DNA of 64,000 nt from Paraburkholderia solisilvae (GCF_902859875.1 NZ_CADIKF010000008.1:1-64000), one strand, 5' to 3'. Shown: positions 27,271 to 36,921, counted from the first letter of the stretch. Numbers and translations are program-made. The notes: generated by a model from the sequence alone, not told the origin.

Positions 27271-30200
27271 CTATGCCTTCTCGACCTTCACGAGGAACGA
27301 CTTGAACTCCGGCGTCTGCGTATTGCCGTCGCCGACGAACGGCGTCAGCGTATTGGTCAGATAGCCGGGTTGAGTCAGGCCTTTGAACCCCCAGTGCAGC
27401 GGAATGCCGACGGTCTGAATCTTCTTCCCGTCCACCATCAGCGGTTTGATCCGCTTCGTCACGACCGCCACCGCAACGATATAGCCGCGCTTGCTCGACA
27501 CCCTCACACGATCCCCCGCGACGACGCCGACCTCCTTCGCGAGGTCTTCGCCGATTTCGACAAACTGCTGCGGCTGCACGATCGCGTTCAGGCGCGCGTG
27601 CTTGGTCCAGAAGTGGAAGTGCTCGGTGATCCGATACGTGGTCGCGGTGTGCGGGAAATCGGCTGCCTTGCCGAAGGCCGCACGATCGTCGGGGAAAACC
27701 CGCGCGCCCGGGTTGTTGGTGGCCAGCGGATTCTGCGGATGGAACGGGTTATAGCCGAGCGGTGTTTCGAACGGTTCGTAGTGCTCGGGAAACGGCCCTT
27801 CGTTCAAGCCATCGCGCGCGAAGAAACGCGCGACGCCTTCCGGGTTCATGATGAACGGACCCATGCCGGTATCGGGATTCTCGTCCGCCTTGTAGTCCGG
27901 AATATCGGGGCCGCTCCACGCCTTGCCGTTCCAGGCGACCAGCTTGCGCGCCGGATCGAACGGCTTGCCGCTCGGGTCACACGACGCGCGGTTATACAGC
28001 ACGCGCCGGTTTGCCGGCCACGCCCACGCCCAGCCGAGAGACTGGCCGATGCCGCTCGGATCCGCGTTGTCGCGCCGTCCCATCTGGTTGCCCGCCTGCG
28101 TCCACGAGCCGCAGAAGATCCAGCAGCCGCTCGCGGTCGTGCCGTCGTCCTTCAGTTGCGCGAAACTCGAGAGCTGCTCGCCGGCCTTGACGAGCACCTT
28201 GGTCGCATCTTTCGGGTCGGTCACATCGGCAAGCGCCTTGCCGCTGAACTCCATCGCGATCTCTTCCGGCGTCGGGCTATCGGGATGCGCGTACGGCCAG
28301 CTCAGCCTGAGCAGCGGATCCGCATACTTGCCGCCGTTCTTCTGGTACAGCGCGCGCATCCGCAAGAAAATGCCCGACATGATTTCGAGGTCGCTGCGCG
28401 CGTCTCCCGGCGCTTGCGCGCCCTGCCAGTGCCACTGCAGCACGCGCGACGAACTGACGAGCGAGCCGCGTTCTTCGGCAAAGCAGGTGGTCGGCAGGCG
28501 GAACACTTCGGTCTGGATCTGCGACGAATCGACGTTGTTGTATTCGCCATAGTTTTTCCAGAACTCGGACGTTTCGGTCGCGAGCGGGTCCATGATCACG
28601 AGCCACTTCAGCTTCGACAGCGATGCGGTCATCTTCGCCTTGTTCGGCGCCGACGCGAGCGGGTTGAAACCCTGCGCGAGATAACCGTTCACCTTGCCCT
28701 GCGACATCAGCTCGTAGATCTGCAGCATGTCGTACGGCTTGTCGAGCTTCGGCAGGTAGTCGTAGCCCCAGTTGTTGTCCGCGCTGGCCGCGTCGCCGTA
28801 CCAGGACTTCATCATGCTGACGAAGAAGGCGCGATAGTTCTTCCAGTAGCTGAGCTGATTCGGCCGCAACGGCTGCGCGGCGCGCTTCGTGATGTACCCG
28901 TCGAAGTCCTGTTCGGCCTCGGTCGGCAGCGTCATGTAGCCGGTCAGCAGGTTCGACATCAAGCCGAGGTCGGTGAGCCCCTGAATATTCGAGTGGCCGC
29001 GCAGCGCATTCATCCCGCCGCCCGCGATGCCGATGTTGCCGAGCAGCAATTGCACCATCGCGCCGCAGCGGATCATCTGCGAGCCGATCGAGTGCTGCGT
29101 CCAGCCGAGCGCGTACAGGATCGTGCCGGCGCGGTTCGGCGCCGCGGTCGTCGCGAGCATCTCGCAGACCTTCAGGAACTTGTCCTTCGGCGTGCCGCAC
29201 ACCTTCTCGACCATTTCCGGCGTATAGCGGGAATAGTGCTGCTTCATCAGGTTGTACACGCAACGAGGGTTCTGCAGCGTCGCATCGGTCTTCACGAAGC
29301 CATCGTCGCCCAGCTCGTAGTTCCACGAGGACTTGTCCGCGTACTTGTGGTTTTGCGCGTCGTAGCCGGAATAGATGCCGTCGTTGAACGCGAAATCCTC
29401 GCGCACGAGGAAGATGAAGTCCGTGTAGTTCTTCACGTATTCGTGCTGGATCTTGTCGTTCGTCAGCAGATAGTTGATCACCCCGCCGAGAAACGCGATG
29501 TCGGTCCCGGTGCGAATCGGCGCGTAAAAGTCCGCGACCGATGCGGTGCGGTTAAAGCGCGGATCGACCACGATCAGCTTCGCGCCGCGATGCGCCTTTG
29601 CCTCCGTGACCCATTTGAACCCGCACGGATGCGCCTCGGCCGAATTGCCGCCCATCACCAGAATCACGTCTGCGTTCTTGATGTCGACCCAATGGTTCGT
29701 CATCGCGCCGCGGCCGAACGTCGGGGCAAGACCTGCCACCGTCGGGCCGTGTCAGACACGCGCCTGGTTATCGAATGCGAGCATCCCCGTTGCGCGGATC
29801 ACCTTGTGCGTCAGATAGCCGACCTCGTTGCTGCTCGCGGATGCGGCGAGCATGCCGGTGGTCAGCCAGCGGTTCACCTTCTTGCCGTCCGCGGTGGTCT
29901 CGATGAAATTCGCATCGCGGTCGTCCTTCATCAGCTTCGCAATGCGGTCGAGCGCATCGTTCCATGAGATCGGCTGCCAGTCTTTGGCGCCAGGCGGCCT
30001 GTACTCGGGAATCAGCAGACGGCTTTCGCTATGGATGAAATCGATCAGGCTCGCACCCTTCGGACACAGTGTGCCGCGATTGACCGGATGATCCGGATCG
30101 CCTTCGATGTGAATGATGCTCGCGGTAGCGTTCTTCGCACCGTCGCCGAGGCCGTACATCAGAATGCCGCAGCCGACCGAGCAGTAAGGACAGGTATTGC

Positions 30201-30342
30201 GGGTTTCGGTGGTGCGCGACAGCTTGTACTGCCGCACTTCGGCAAGCGCGACGTCGGGCGAATAACCGAGCAGAGCCAGGCTCGACCCCGCCAGCGTGGC
30301 GGCACTTACCTTCAGGAACTGACGCCGGGACATCTGTAGCAT
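27271..30342 (-). CDS. fdnG: formate dehydrogenase-N/O alpha subunit, selenocysteine-containing, Tat-exported
   Basis: 1,023 residues when the in-frame TGA at 29752-29754 is read as selenocysteine (codon 197). The sequence around it is [22 protein letters not shown], which matches E. coli FdnG (Sec196). A Tat leader (SRRQFLK, residues 5-11) and a [4Fe-4S] motif CPYCSVGCG (51-59) lie N-terminal. Molybdopterin-binding blocks such as [10 protein letters not shown] and the C-terminal MGD domain follow. The ATG at 30342 has GAGGG upstream; longer frames read through repeats and are not leader-like. The protein oxidises formate in the periplasm. Gene finders will split it into two pieces at the TGA. 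Confidence 0.97.
29712..29751 (-). promoter_or_regulatory. bacterial SECIS element (mRNA hairpin for Sec insertion)
   Basis: Directly after the TGA, the mRNA can fold GGCCCGACG against the GACGTTCGGCC side. An apical hairpin GGCA-GGTCT-TGCC presents the GGUCU loop used by SelB in E. coli fdhF and fdnG. Position and loop both fit a functional SECIS. Confidence 0.88.
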
Positions 30343-30705
30343 GGCGGCCCTCGCGTTCTGTGGTGGGGTACTAAAAAGTATAAGTCGTTTCCGATCGCTC
30401 GCATCGACTTCCGCGTCAACGTGACTGCGGGAAAACACGGGGTACCTCCGATCGACATGTCGTCGACGTGGCAGGCATAGCGATTGCACCGACGAATGAC
30501 GAACTGCGGAGGCTGACTGCGGGGCTGACGGCGAGGGCCGACTGTGGGGCCGACTGTGGGGCCGACTGTGGGGCCGACTGTGGGGCTGACCGCGGGGCTG
30601 ACCGCGGGGCCGACCGCGGGCGCCCGTTGCGCCGCGTGTGCGCCCACCCGCACGCGCCGCCGCTTCCTGTAGATTCCGTATCAAGCGCCCATCGGAAGGA
30701 CCGCT
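30343..30705. repeat. 12-bp tandem repeat array in the fdnG/YihY divergent region
   Basis: About 8.5 tandem copies of a 12-bp unit occupy 30517-30620. CTGTGGGGCCGA is repeated exactly, flanked by CTGTGGGGCTGA and CCGCGGGGCYGA variants; one unit has 13 bases. The array ends about 85 bp before the YihY start codon. The remaining spacer probably holds both divergent promoters. A TATACT (30377-30382, minus) is seen before fdnG without a convincing -35. Confidence 0.75.
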
Positions 30706-32016
30706 ATGGAACTCGAAACGATTTCCGCCGACAAGCTGCAACATGCTGCGCGCATGCATGCGTCATGGGCCGTCGGCGCGTTGCGCCAGTTCATCGAAAA
30801 CCGCTGTCCGGCGCTGGCCGCGGGCATCGCGTTCTACGCGGCATTCTCGCTCGCGCCGACCCTCGTGATGGTGATCGCCGTAGCGGGCTGGTTTCTCGGC
30901 GGCGAAGCGGCGCGCGGCGAGTTATATCGTCAGGTGCACAGCGTGCTCGGCAACGACGCGGCCGCCGCCATCACGACCATCGTGCAGAATGCGCACCGCA
31001 GCGGCAGCGCGGGTGGCGCGGCCGCGATCATTTCGTTCGCCATGCTCGCGATCGGTGCGTCCGCAACCTTCTCGTCGTTGAACAGTGCGCTCAATATCGT
31101 GTGGCCGGCTGCCGGGCCGCGCGCGTCGAGCGTGATGGCGCTCGTGCGGGTGCGCCTGATCTCGTTCAGTCTCGTGCTCGGCGTCGCGTTCCTGCTGATC
31201 GTATCGCTCGTGCTCGATGCGACGATCACATTCGTCGGCAACTGGCTGTGGGGCGATTCGCCGTACGTCGCGATCGGCAACCTGCTGCAACTCGCGGTCG
31301 GACTGCTCGTGCTGTCCGCGGCCTTTGCCGCCTTGCTGAAATTCCTGCCGGACGCGCCGGTGCGTTGGCGCGATTCGCTGGTCGGCGGCTTTGTCGCGGC
31401 GCTGCTGTTCTCGGCGGGCAAAAAACTGTTCGCGCTCTATCTCGCGCATGCCGGCATGGCCAATTCCTTTGGCGCGGCAGGTTCGCTCGCGGTGCTGTTG
31501 ATGTGGCTGTACTTCTCGGCGCTCGTGCTGCTGCTCGGCGCGGAATTCGCCGCGGCACGCGGACGGCTGCATGACCCGCGCGGCGCGTGGGCGTTCCTGC
31601 ATGCGACGCCGCCGGGAAGCCGCGCGATGATCGCGTCGATGATGGCGGCGTCGACAGCCGGCGTGGATCCGGCGCGCCGTGGCGCCGCAAGGCGCGACCC
31701 CGCCGCGGTTCCAGCCGGGTCCGTGCAGACTGCGCGGCCTGCGGACGCGGCGGAACACGCTGGCGCCGACGCTCGCTCGAACTCGGGCGGCAAGCGCGCC
31801 GACACCTTCGTCAAGGCGAGGGACATGGGGCGTTCCGTGCTGAATGCGGAAACACGCGCCACCCATGCAGCCGCGGTCACGCTCGTGCAGGCGGGACGCA
31901 CCGCGGCGGCCGCAGACCGCTACGTGCGCCGTCATCCGTGGGGATCGGTCCTGCTCGCGGCAGGCGCCGCGATGATCGTGGCCGCCATGACCGGCCGACA
32001 CAACGGCGAGCGATGA
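30706..32016 (+). CDS. YihY/BrkB membrane protein with fused DUF883-like C-terminal tail
   Basis: 436 residues. Residues 1-290 are the YihY/BrkB family: FIENRCPALAAGIAFYAAFSLAPTLVMVIAVAGWF, later GASATFSSLNSALNIVW and GAAGSLAVLLMWLYFSALVLLLGAEFA, with about six helices in the inner membrane. A low-complexity Ala/Arg/Pro linker follows (about 310-370). The tail AADRYVRRHPWGSVLLAAGAAMIVAAMTGR closely resembles the end of ElaB/YqjD/DUF883 stationary-phase membrane proteins. The ATG at 30706 has AAGGAC upstream. It was once called a ribonuclease BN. The fusion is noteworthy. Confidence 0.88.
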   Translation: MELETISADKLQHAARMHASWAVGALRQFIENRCPALAAGIAFYAAFSLAPTLVMVIAVAGWFLGGEAARGELYRQVHSVLGNDAAAAITTIVQNAHRSGSAGGAAAIISFAMLAIGASATFSSLNSALNIVWPAAGPRASSVMALVRVRLISFSLVLGVAFLLIVSLVLDATITFVGNWLWGDSPYVAIGNLLQLAVGLLVLSAAFAALLKFLPDAPVRWRDSLVGGFVAALLFSAGKKLFALYLAHAGMANSFGAAGSLAVLLMWLYFSALVLLLGAEFAAARGRLHDPRGAWAFLHATPPGSRAMIASMMAASTAGVDPARRGAARRDPAAVPAGSVQTARPADAAEHAGADARSNSGGKRADTFVKARDMGRSVLNAETRATHAAAVTLVQAGRTAAAADRYVRRHPWGSVLLAAGAAMIVAAMTGRHNGER

Positions 32017-32399
32017 GCGCCAGACCCTAGGCGCCGCTGCCCCATTTGCCCGTCGCCGCCCGCCGTCCAATCCGAAAGCAAACGGAAATGCTTCTTACAG
32101 CGTCAAGGTAAGCGGCTGCTTCGTTTAGACAAGTACATTACATATTACTTTCGTAAAACGACAACTTATGCAATTCTGCAGCAATATAGACCGCCGAAAG
32201 AACAATAATGCGAGGTAGACGATAAAACATTGTCAATATCGCAATAATCACGTTTAGGCTTGTGAGACAAGGGTTTCCGCCACCTGTCACATTTTAGATA
32301 CACCTTTATTTTTTTCGTTTCTTGTGGGTCGACCCCCGCGTTATTCTCCGTTTCGCAACAGCAAGCAACAACTAAACAATCATCTGCGTGGAGATTTGG
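32017..32399. promoter_or_regulatory. AT-rich leader and promoter region of the second porin
   Basis: A 383-bp gene-free stretch, unusually AT-rich from about 32110 (runs such as CATTACATATTACTTTCGTAAAACG and CCTTTATTTTTTTCG). It must hold the promoter and a long leader of the porin gene. No hexamer pair with good spacing could be chosen. The AT-rich tracts suit H-NS or OmpR-type binding, which is inference. Confidence 0.4.
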
Positions 32400-33605
32400 A
32401 TGAAACGAATCGCACTGTCTACCCTCTCGCTGGCTCTGCTAGGTGCGACCAGCGCGGCGCACGCCCAGAACAGCGTGACGCTGTACGGCATCGTCGACGA
32501 CGCATTCCAGTGGGTGCACAACGCCGACCCCGCGAACAACAACCTTTACCATCTGCAGTCAGGCAACATCCAAGGTAATCGTTGGGGTTTGAAAGGTACT
32601 GAAGACCTCGGCGGCGGCCTGAAGGCGATCTTCCAGCTGGAAAGCGGCTTCGATCCGAACAACGGCAAGATGCAACAGGGCGGCCGCCTGTTCGGTCGTC
32701 AGGCATACGTCGGTGTGACGCAGGATGCGTACGGTACGCTGACCTTGGGCCGCCAGTACGACCCGCTGGTCGACATGATCCAGCCGCTCACGGCCGATAA
32801 CTTCTTCGGCTCCATGTTCGCCACGCCGGGTGACGTCGACAACAACGACAACAGCTCGCGTACGAACAGTGCGGTCAAGTATGTATCGCCGGTGTTCAGC
32901 GGCTTCCAGTTCGAAGGCATGTACGCGTTCGGCGGTGTGGCCGGCACGACCGGTTCCGGCCAGTCGTGGGGCGGTGCCGCGACGTACGGCACGGGTCCGT
33001 TCAACGTCGCCGCGGGCTACTTCCGCATGGACAACGCCAATGGCTTTGCAGCGCGCGGCGGCGTCAATCCGTCGCTCGCGAACCCGACCGGCACGCTGCC
33101 GGGCTGGAGCACGGGCGCGACGTCGGACGCCACGTTCGACGGCTCGACGATCAACAGCGCGTATGCATCGGCCAAGTCGATCAGCATCTCGTCGGCGGCT
33201 GCGCAATACGTGTTCGGCCCGTTCACGTTCAACGCGCGTTACAGCTTCGCGCAGTACAAGCCGGATGCATTCTCGGCGTTCTCCGAGCAGGAGAAGTACC
33301 AGGTTGCGGGTGCGTATGTCGGCTACCAGATGTCGCCGGCCCTGCTGCTGGGCCTTGGCTACACGTACACGCACGGCGCGGGCGACACGTCGTCGAACTA
33401 CCACCAGGTGGCAGCCGGCGCCGACTACTCGCTCTCGAAGCGTACCGACATCTACCTGATGGGCACGTACCAGCACGCGAGCGGCACGCAGCGTGTCGAT
33501 GCGACGACGACCACCGACGCGAAGGCTTCGGTCGGCTCGTACGGCTTCCAGTCGGGCACGAGCACGCAGGAAATGGTCAGCCTCGGTATCCGTCACAAGT
33601 TCTAA
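32400..33605 (+). CDS. Gram-negative porin (OmpC-like)
   Basis: 401 residues. The signal peptide MKRIALSTLSLALLGATSA is followed by cleavage after AHA. The mature start NSVTLYGIVDDAFQWV and blocks RWGLKGTEDLGGGLKAIFQLESGFD, RLFGRQAYVG and LGRQYDPLVD are typical of the Burkholderia porin family. The protein ends LGIRHKF with the C-terminal Phe. ATG 32400 has GGAG eight bases upstream. The codon use is strongly biased to GC-ending codons, as in highly expressed genes, and a strong terminator follows: this is probably the major porin of the two. Confidence 0.95.
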   Translation: MKRIALSTLSLALLGATSAAHAQNSVTLYGIVDDAFQWVHNADPANNNLYHLQSGNIQGNRWGLKGTEDLGGGLKAIFQLESGFDPNNGKMQQGGRLFGRQAYVGVTQDAYGTLTLGRQYDPLVDMIQPLTADNFFGSMFATPGDVDNNDNSSRTNSAVKYVSPVFSGFQFEGMYAFGGVAGTTGSGQSWGGAATYGTGPFNVAAGYFRMDNANGFAARGGVNPSLANPTGTLPGWSTGATSDATFDGSTINSAYASAKSISISSAAAQYVFGPFTFNARYSFAQYKPDAFSAFSEQEKYQVAGAYVGYQMSPALLLGLGYTYTHGAGDTSSNYHQVAAGADYSLSKRTDIYLMGTYQHASGTQRVDATTTTDAKASVGSYGFQSGTSTQEMVSLGIRHKF

Positions 33606-33650
33606 TAAGCAACAATACGCTGCGCAGCTGACGTTCCACGCCGCGCTTCA

Positions 33651-33692
33651 AAGCCAGCCAGAGGCGCAAGCCGAAGGCTGGCTTTTTTCTTG
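33651..33692 (+). terminator. rho-independent terminator of the porin gene
   Basis: AAAGCCAGCC (33651-33660) pairs with GGCTGGCTTT, followed by TTTTC, about 46 bp after the porin stop. The stem has 10 pairs counting the flanking A-T pairs, with a 15-base loop. Confidence 0.88.
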
Positions 33693-34121
33693 ATGGTTGC
33701 GCGAGGCATCGGCGCGTGACTGGACGGGCGGCGCGGGCATCAGGTGCGGTTTGGATTTTCGACCTGGCGCGTGGTGTTGGCGCTTCAACCGGGTTGTGCT
33801 GCGGGCGCAACCGGCCGCGCGCGGTGACGGGTTTGCGTGCGTACGCGAAGTATGTGCGGCGGGGCGGGGCGACGGCGTGGCACAGGCGTTTATTTTCAGC
33901 GCAGCGGTTCTGGCATGGCGCGGCGGTTTCTTGCTGGCATGGCCATCGCGGCATGGCGCGGCAGTCTCTTGCTCGCGTGGCCGTCACGACATGGCGCTGC
34001 GGCCTCTTGCCGGCGTGGCGGTTCCGGCATGGCGCTGCGGTCTCTCGCCGGCGTGGCGGTTCCGGCATGGCGCGTCGTTTTCTTCCCAGCGTAGCGGTCG
34101 CAGCGCGCTGCGACCCCTTTC
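33693..34121. repeat. 38-bp tandem repeat array, about 5 copies
   Basis: Between the porin terminator and the Anbu gene, the motif GGCATGGCGC recurs at exact 38-bp spacing (ATG positions 33915, 33953, 33991, 34029 and 34067), each followed by a diverged CTTGCCGGCGTGG-like half. The array covers about 33905-34094 and directly abuts the end of the minus-strand Anbu gene (34122). A 38-bp period is not a multiple of three and no conserved spacer is present, so it is neither coding nor a CRISPR. Confidence 0.75.
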
Positions 34122-35018
34122 CTAGCCCCGCGCTTTCGGCTTGTCCGCCTGCGCGAGTGTCTGCGCGGGCCGCGCATCGGCGGCATCTTGCGCGGCGCCT
34201 GAAGGTGCACGAAACAGCATCGTCTCGCCTTCCATGGAGAGGCGCGGCGGCTCGGCCGTGTCCTCCCAGTCCGGGTCCGGAATCTCGCCGAACACCTGGC
34301 GCAACCGCTCGCCCCACGTGCGGTGGATCATCTGGTAGTACGCATTGTCCTGCGTGATCGTCACGAAGCGCGTCACGCGCAGCGTGTCCTTCTGATACAC
34401 GAGCAGATCGAGCGGCAGCCCTACCGACAGGTTCGAGCGCAGCGTCGAATCCATTGAAATCAGCGCGCATTTCGCGGCTTCGTCGAGCGGCGTCTGCGGC
34501 ACCAGCACGCGGTCGATAATCGGCTTGCCGTACTTCGATTCGCCGATCTGGAAGTACGGGTTCACGCTCGACGCTTCGATGAAATTGCCGGCCGAGTAGA
34601 TCATGAAGAGACGCGGGCGCGGCATCGCGGGCGAGCCGTCGCCGCTAGCGCGCGGCGCGATCTGGCCGCCGAGAATAAAACTGCAATTGAACTCGACACT
34701 GAATTCCTGCAGCGAATGCGCCTCGCGCTGATGCACGTCGCGCACCGCGCGGCCGACCACCCGCGCCGCATCGGCCATCGTTTGCGCGCTCCACAGCGTC
34801 TCCGCGTGCGGGTCGTCCGGCGGTTCGGACAGCTCGCGCAACACCGCCTGCGTGAGCGACAGATTGCCGGCGGCGAGCAGCACCAGCACACGGTCGCCCG
34901 GCTGCTCGAAAACGGACATCTTGCGCGCCGTGCTGATATGGTCGACACCGGCGTTGGTGCGCGTATCCGACAGAAACACGAGCCCTTCATCGACGCTCAG
35001 TGCGACACAATACGTCAT
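34122..35018 (-). CDS. Anbu (ancestral beta-subunit) proteasome-like peptidase
   Basis: 298 residues, Ntn-hydrolase fold. After Met removal the protein begins with Thr (TYCVALSVDEGLVFLSDTRTNAGVDHIS), with DTRTNAG in the place of the proteasome/HslV D-R block, then KMSVFEQPGDRVLVLLAAGNLSL. The length exceeds HslV (about 175) by a C-terminal extension rich in acidic and Ala/Pro residues (from about 245). It is the last gene of the four-gene Anbu operon with transglutaminase, alpha-E and ATP-grasp partners. The role is a self-compartmentalising peptidase; its natural substrate is not settled. Confidence 0.9.
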   Translation of the reverse strand: MTYCVALSVDEGLVFLSDTRTNAGVDHISTARKMSVFEQPGDRVLVLLAAGNLSLTQAVLRELSEPPDDPHAETLWSAQTMADAARVVGRAVRDVHQREAHSLQEFSVEFNCSFILGGQIAPRASGDGSPAMPRPRLFMIYSAGNFIEASSVNPYFQIGESKYGKPIIDRVLVPQTPLDEAAKCALISMDSTLRSNLSVGLPLDLLVYQKDTLRVTRFVTITQDNAYYQMIHRTWGERLRQVFGEIPDPDWEDTAEPPRLSMEGETMLFRAPSGAAQDAADARPAQTLAQADKPKARG

Positions 35019-35151
35019 GACAAGATTCCTGGATGCGACTGGACGCCGCTATTGTAATCGCGGTGTGCGTGTTCGGCCCACCCGCGCCCCACCCCGCGGC
35101 CCATGCGCAACCCACCCCGCGACCCACGCGAGGCGCGCGCCTGTTGTGCTG

Positions 35152-35958
35152 TTATTGCGGCGACTGCAACTGCGCGCTGACCGCGACCGACACATCGAGC
35201 CGTTCGCCCTGACCGCCGATGCGCCGGCCGCGCACCGGCGACGCGGCTTCGTAATCGCGCGCCGCCGCGAGCCGGCAATAGACATCGGTTGCGAACGCCG
35301 CATGCGTGACGTCGACCGACACCCAGCCGAGGCCGGTCAGCCAGACGTCGACCCACGCATGACTCGCGGCATCGTCGACTTCGCCGGGTTCGATATAGCC
35401 GCTCACATAGCGCGCCGGCACGCCACGCGCGCGGCAGCACGCGAGCATCAGATGCGCGTGATCCTGACACACGCCGCGGCCGAGCGCGAGCGCCTGCGCC
35501 GCCGTGCTGGTGACCTCGGTCACACCCGACTGGAACGGCACGCGTTCGACGATGCGCCCGGCGAGCGCCAGCAGCGCGGCGGGTGTGTCGAGCGGCGGCG
35601 CCGAATGCGCGAGCTCGCAGACGGCCGGGTCGGCGTCCGTCAAACGCGTCGCACACGTGTAGTGTTCGAGCGGAATCGGACCGGCGGCGTCGTTCAGGCG
35701 CCCGTCGAAAAGCGGCATCGTGTCGACTTCGCCGGACACGTGCACGCGAATCTCGTCGTGCGGCTGGTTCAGCACCAGCGTATGCAGCACGTTGCCGTAC
35801 GCATCGAAAGTCGCATCGAGCTTGCCGGGCGCGTCGAGCAACCAGCGCCGCACGATCTGCGCCGCGCCGCTCACCGGCGTGAGGCGCAGCTGCTGGATCG
35901 AGTAATGCACGGTCGCGTCGTAGCGATAGACCGTGTCGTGGCGGATCGTCAGAAACAT
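35152..35958 (-). CDS. transglutaminase-like cysteine protease-fold protein
   Basis: 268 residues. An N-terminal beta domain (MFLTIRHDTVYRYDATVHYSIQQLRLTP) of the bacterial transglutaminase-N type precedes the core. The catalytic triad is visible: Cys in LGRGVCQDHAHL, His in SHAWVDVWL and Asp in VSVDVTHA. The ATG at 35958 has GGAG eight bases upstream. It begins 12 bp after the alpha-E gene stop. It is the standard companion of alpha-E and circularly permuted ATP-grasp proteins, proposed to make and cut amide-linked peptides. Confidence 0.92.
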   Translation of the reverse strand: MFLTIRHDTVYRYDATVHYSIQQLRLTPVSGAAQIVRRWLLDAPGKLDATFDAYGNVLHTLVLNQPHDEIRVHVSGEVDTMPLFDGRLNDAAGPIPLEHYTCATRLTDADPAVCELAHSAPPLDTPAALLALAGRIVERVPFQSGVTEVTSTAAQALALGRGVCQDHAHLMLACCRARGVPARYVSGYIEPGEVDDAASHAWVDVWLTGLGWVSVDVTHAAFATDVYCRLAAARDYEAASPVRGRRIGGQGERLDVSVAVSAQLQSPQ

Positions 35959-35970
35959 GCAGGCACTCCG

Positions 35971-36921
35971 TTACGCGACGGGCAACAATAGATAGGTGCG
36001 CGCGACCATGTTGCCGAGTTCGAACACGCGCGCAAGGAACTGCGTGAGCCATGCATGCAGCCCCGCTTCGAAGATCTGCCGGATATCGGCATACGACAGC
36101 TCCGCGCGCAGCTTGCCCGCGAAGCGCTCGCACTGGTTCGAGCCCTGCGTGCGCAGCATCGCGAGATTCGCGCACACGCCGTCGAGCGATGCGAGCAGCG
36201 AGCGCGGCATCTGCGAATTGAGGATCATCAGCTCGACGACGCGCGCCGGCGTCACGACATCGCGATACACCTTGCGGTAAATTTCAAGCGCCGAAACGGA
36301 ACTCAGGATCGACGTCCAGTAATAGAAGTCTTCGAGCTGACGCGCGGCATCGCGCGAATTGGGCGCCGCGTCCGCGAAGCGCACATCGAGAATCCGCGCG
36401 GTATTGTCCGCGCGCTCGAGAAACGTGCCGAGCTGCGTGAAGAAGAATGCGTCGTCCTGCAGCGCGGTGCCGAGCGTCACGCCGCGCGACAGGTGCGAGC
36501 GGAACTTCACCCACTCGAAGAGCGCCGCCAGATTGCTGGTCTGTTGTCCGGCCGCGGTCCGCTCGTTGAATTCGAGCCAGGTGTCGTTGATCGTCTCCCA
36601 CCATTCGGTGGTCAGCGTGCCGCGCACTGCGCGCGCGTTTTCGCGCGCCGCGTGCAGGCAGGAATGGATACTCGACGGATTAGCCGGGTCCGCCACCATG
36701 AAATCGAGTACATGCTCGCGCGCCGGTTCCGCATAGCGCTGCGAAAACGCGTGTTCGAGCTCGGAAATGCGCAGCACCGCGCGCTGCGCGCGTGCTTCCT
36801 GGTCGGGCGTCTGCGGCAGCAGTTGCGCTTTCAGGTTGATGTCGAGCATGCGCGCGGTGTTCTCCGCGCGTTCCATATAGCGGGCCATCCAGAACAGGTG
36901 GTCGGCGGTGCGGCTCAGCAT
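35971..36921 (-). CDS. alpha-E domain protein
   Basis: 316 residues, all-helical. The start MLSRTADHLFWMARYMERAENTARMLDIN is the family hallmark, repeated internally as TQLGTFLERADNTARILDVRF. The ATG at 36921 follows GGAAGG. It lies between the ATP-grasp gene (130 bp away) and the transglutaminase gene. Alpha-E proteins accompany ATP-grasp peptide ligases and Anbu, and their own function is unknown. Confidence 0.92.
   Translation of the reverse strand: MLSRTADHLFWMARYMERAENTARMLDINLKAQLLPQTPDQEARAQRAVLRISELEHAFSQRYAEPAREHVLDFMVADPANPSSIHSCLHAARENARAVRGTLTTEWWETINDTWLEFNERTAAGQQTSNLAALFEWVKFRSHLSRGVTLGTALQDDAFFFTQLGTFLERADNTARILDVRFADAAPNSRDAARQLEDFYYWTSILSSVSALEIYRKVYRDVVTPARVVELMILNSQMPRSLLASLDGVCANLAMLRTQGSNQCERFAGKLRAELSYADIRQIFEAGLHAWLTQFLARVFELGNMVARTYLLLPVA

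Noticed and set aside
29752-29754. TGA as a nonsense mutation breaking formate dehydrogenase alpha
   Set aside because: The position matches the Sec residue of FdnG, a SECIS hairpin follows, and selA, selB and tRNA-Sec are adjacent.
27256-29967. 900-codon open frame on the plus strand opposite formate dehydrogenase alpha
   Set aside because: It is Arg/His-rich without any family motif and is the shadow of a GC-rich gene on the other strand.
30377-30382. TATACT as a sigma70 promoter for the fdn operon
   Set aside because: No acceptable -35 hexamer lies 16-18 bp upstream.
30517-30620. CRISPR array
   Set aside because: Units are 12 bp, contiguous and without spacers.
30706-32016. ribonuclease BN assignment
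   Set aside because: The YihY/BrkB family was historically misnamed; the protein is a multi-helix membrane protein without nuclease motifs.
33905-34094. CRISPR array or protein-coding repeat
   Set aside because: No unique spacers of constant length, units diverge by point changes, and a 38-bp period breaks the reading frame.
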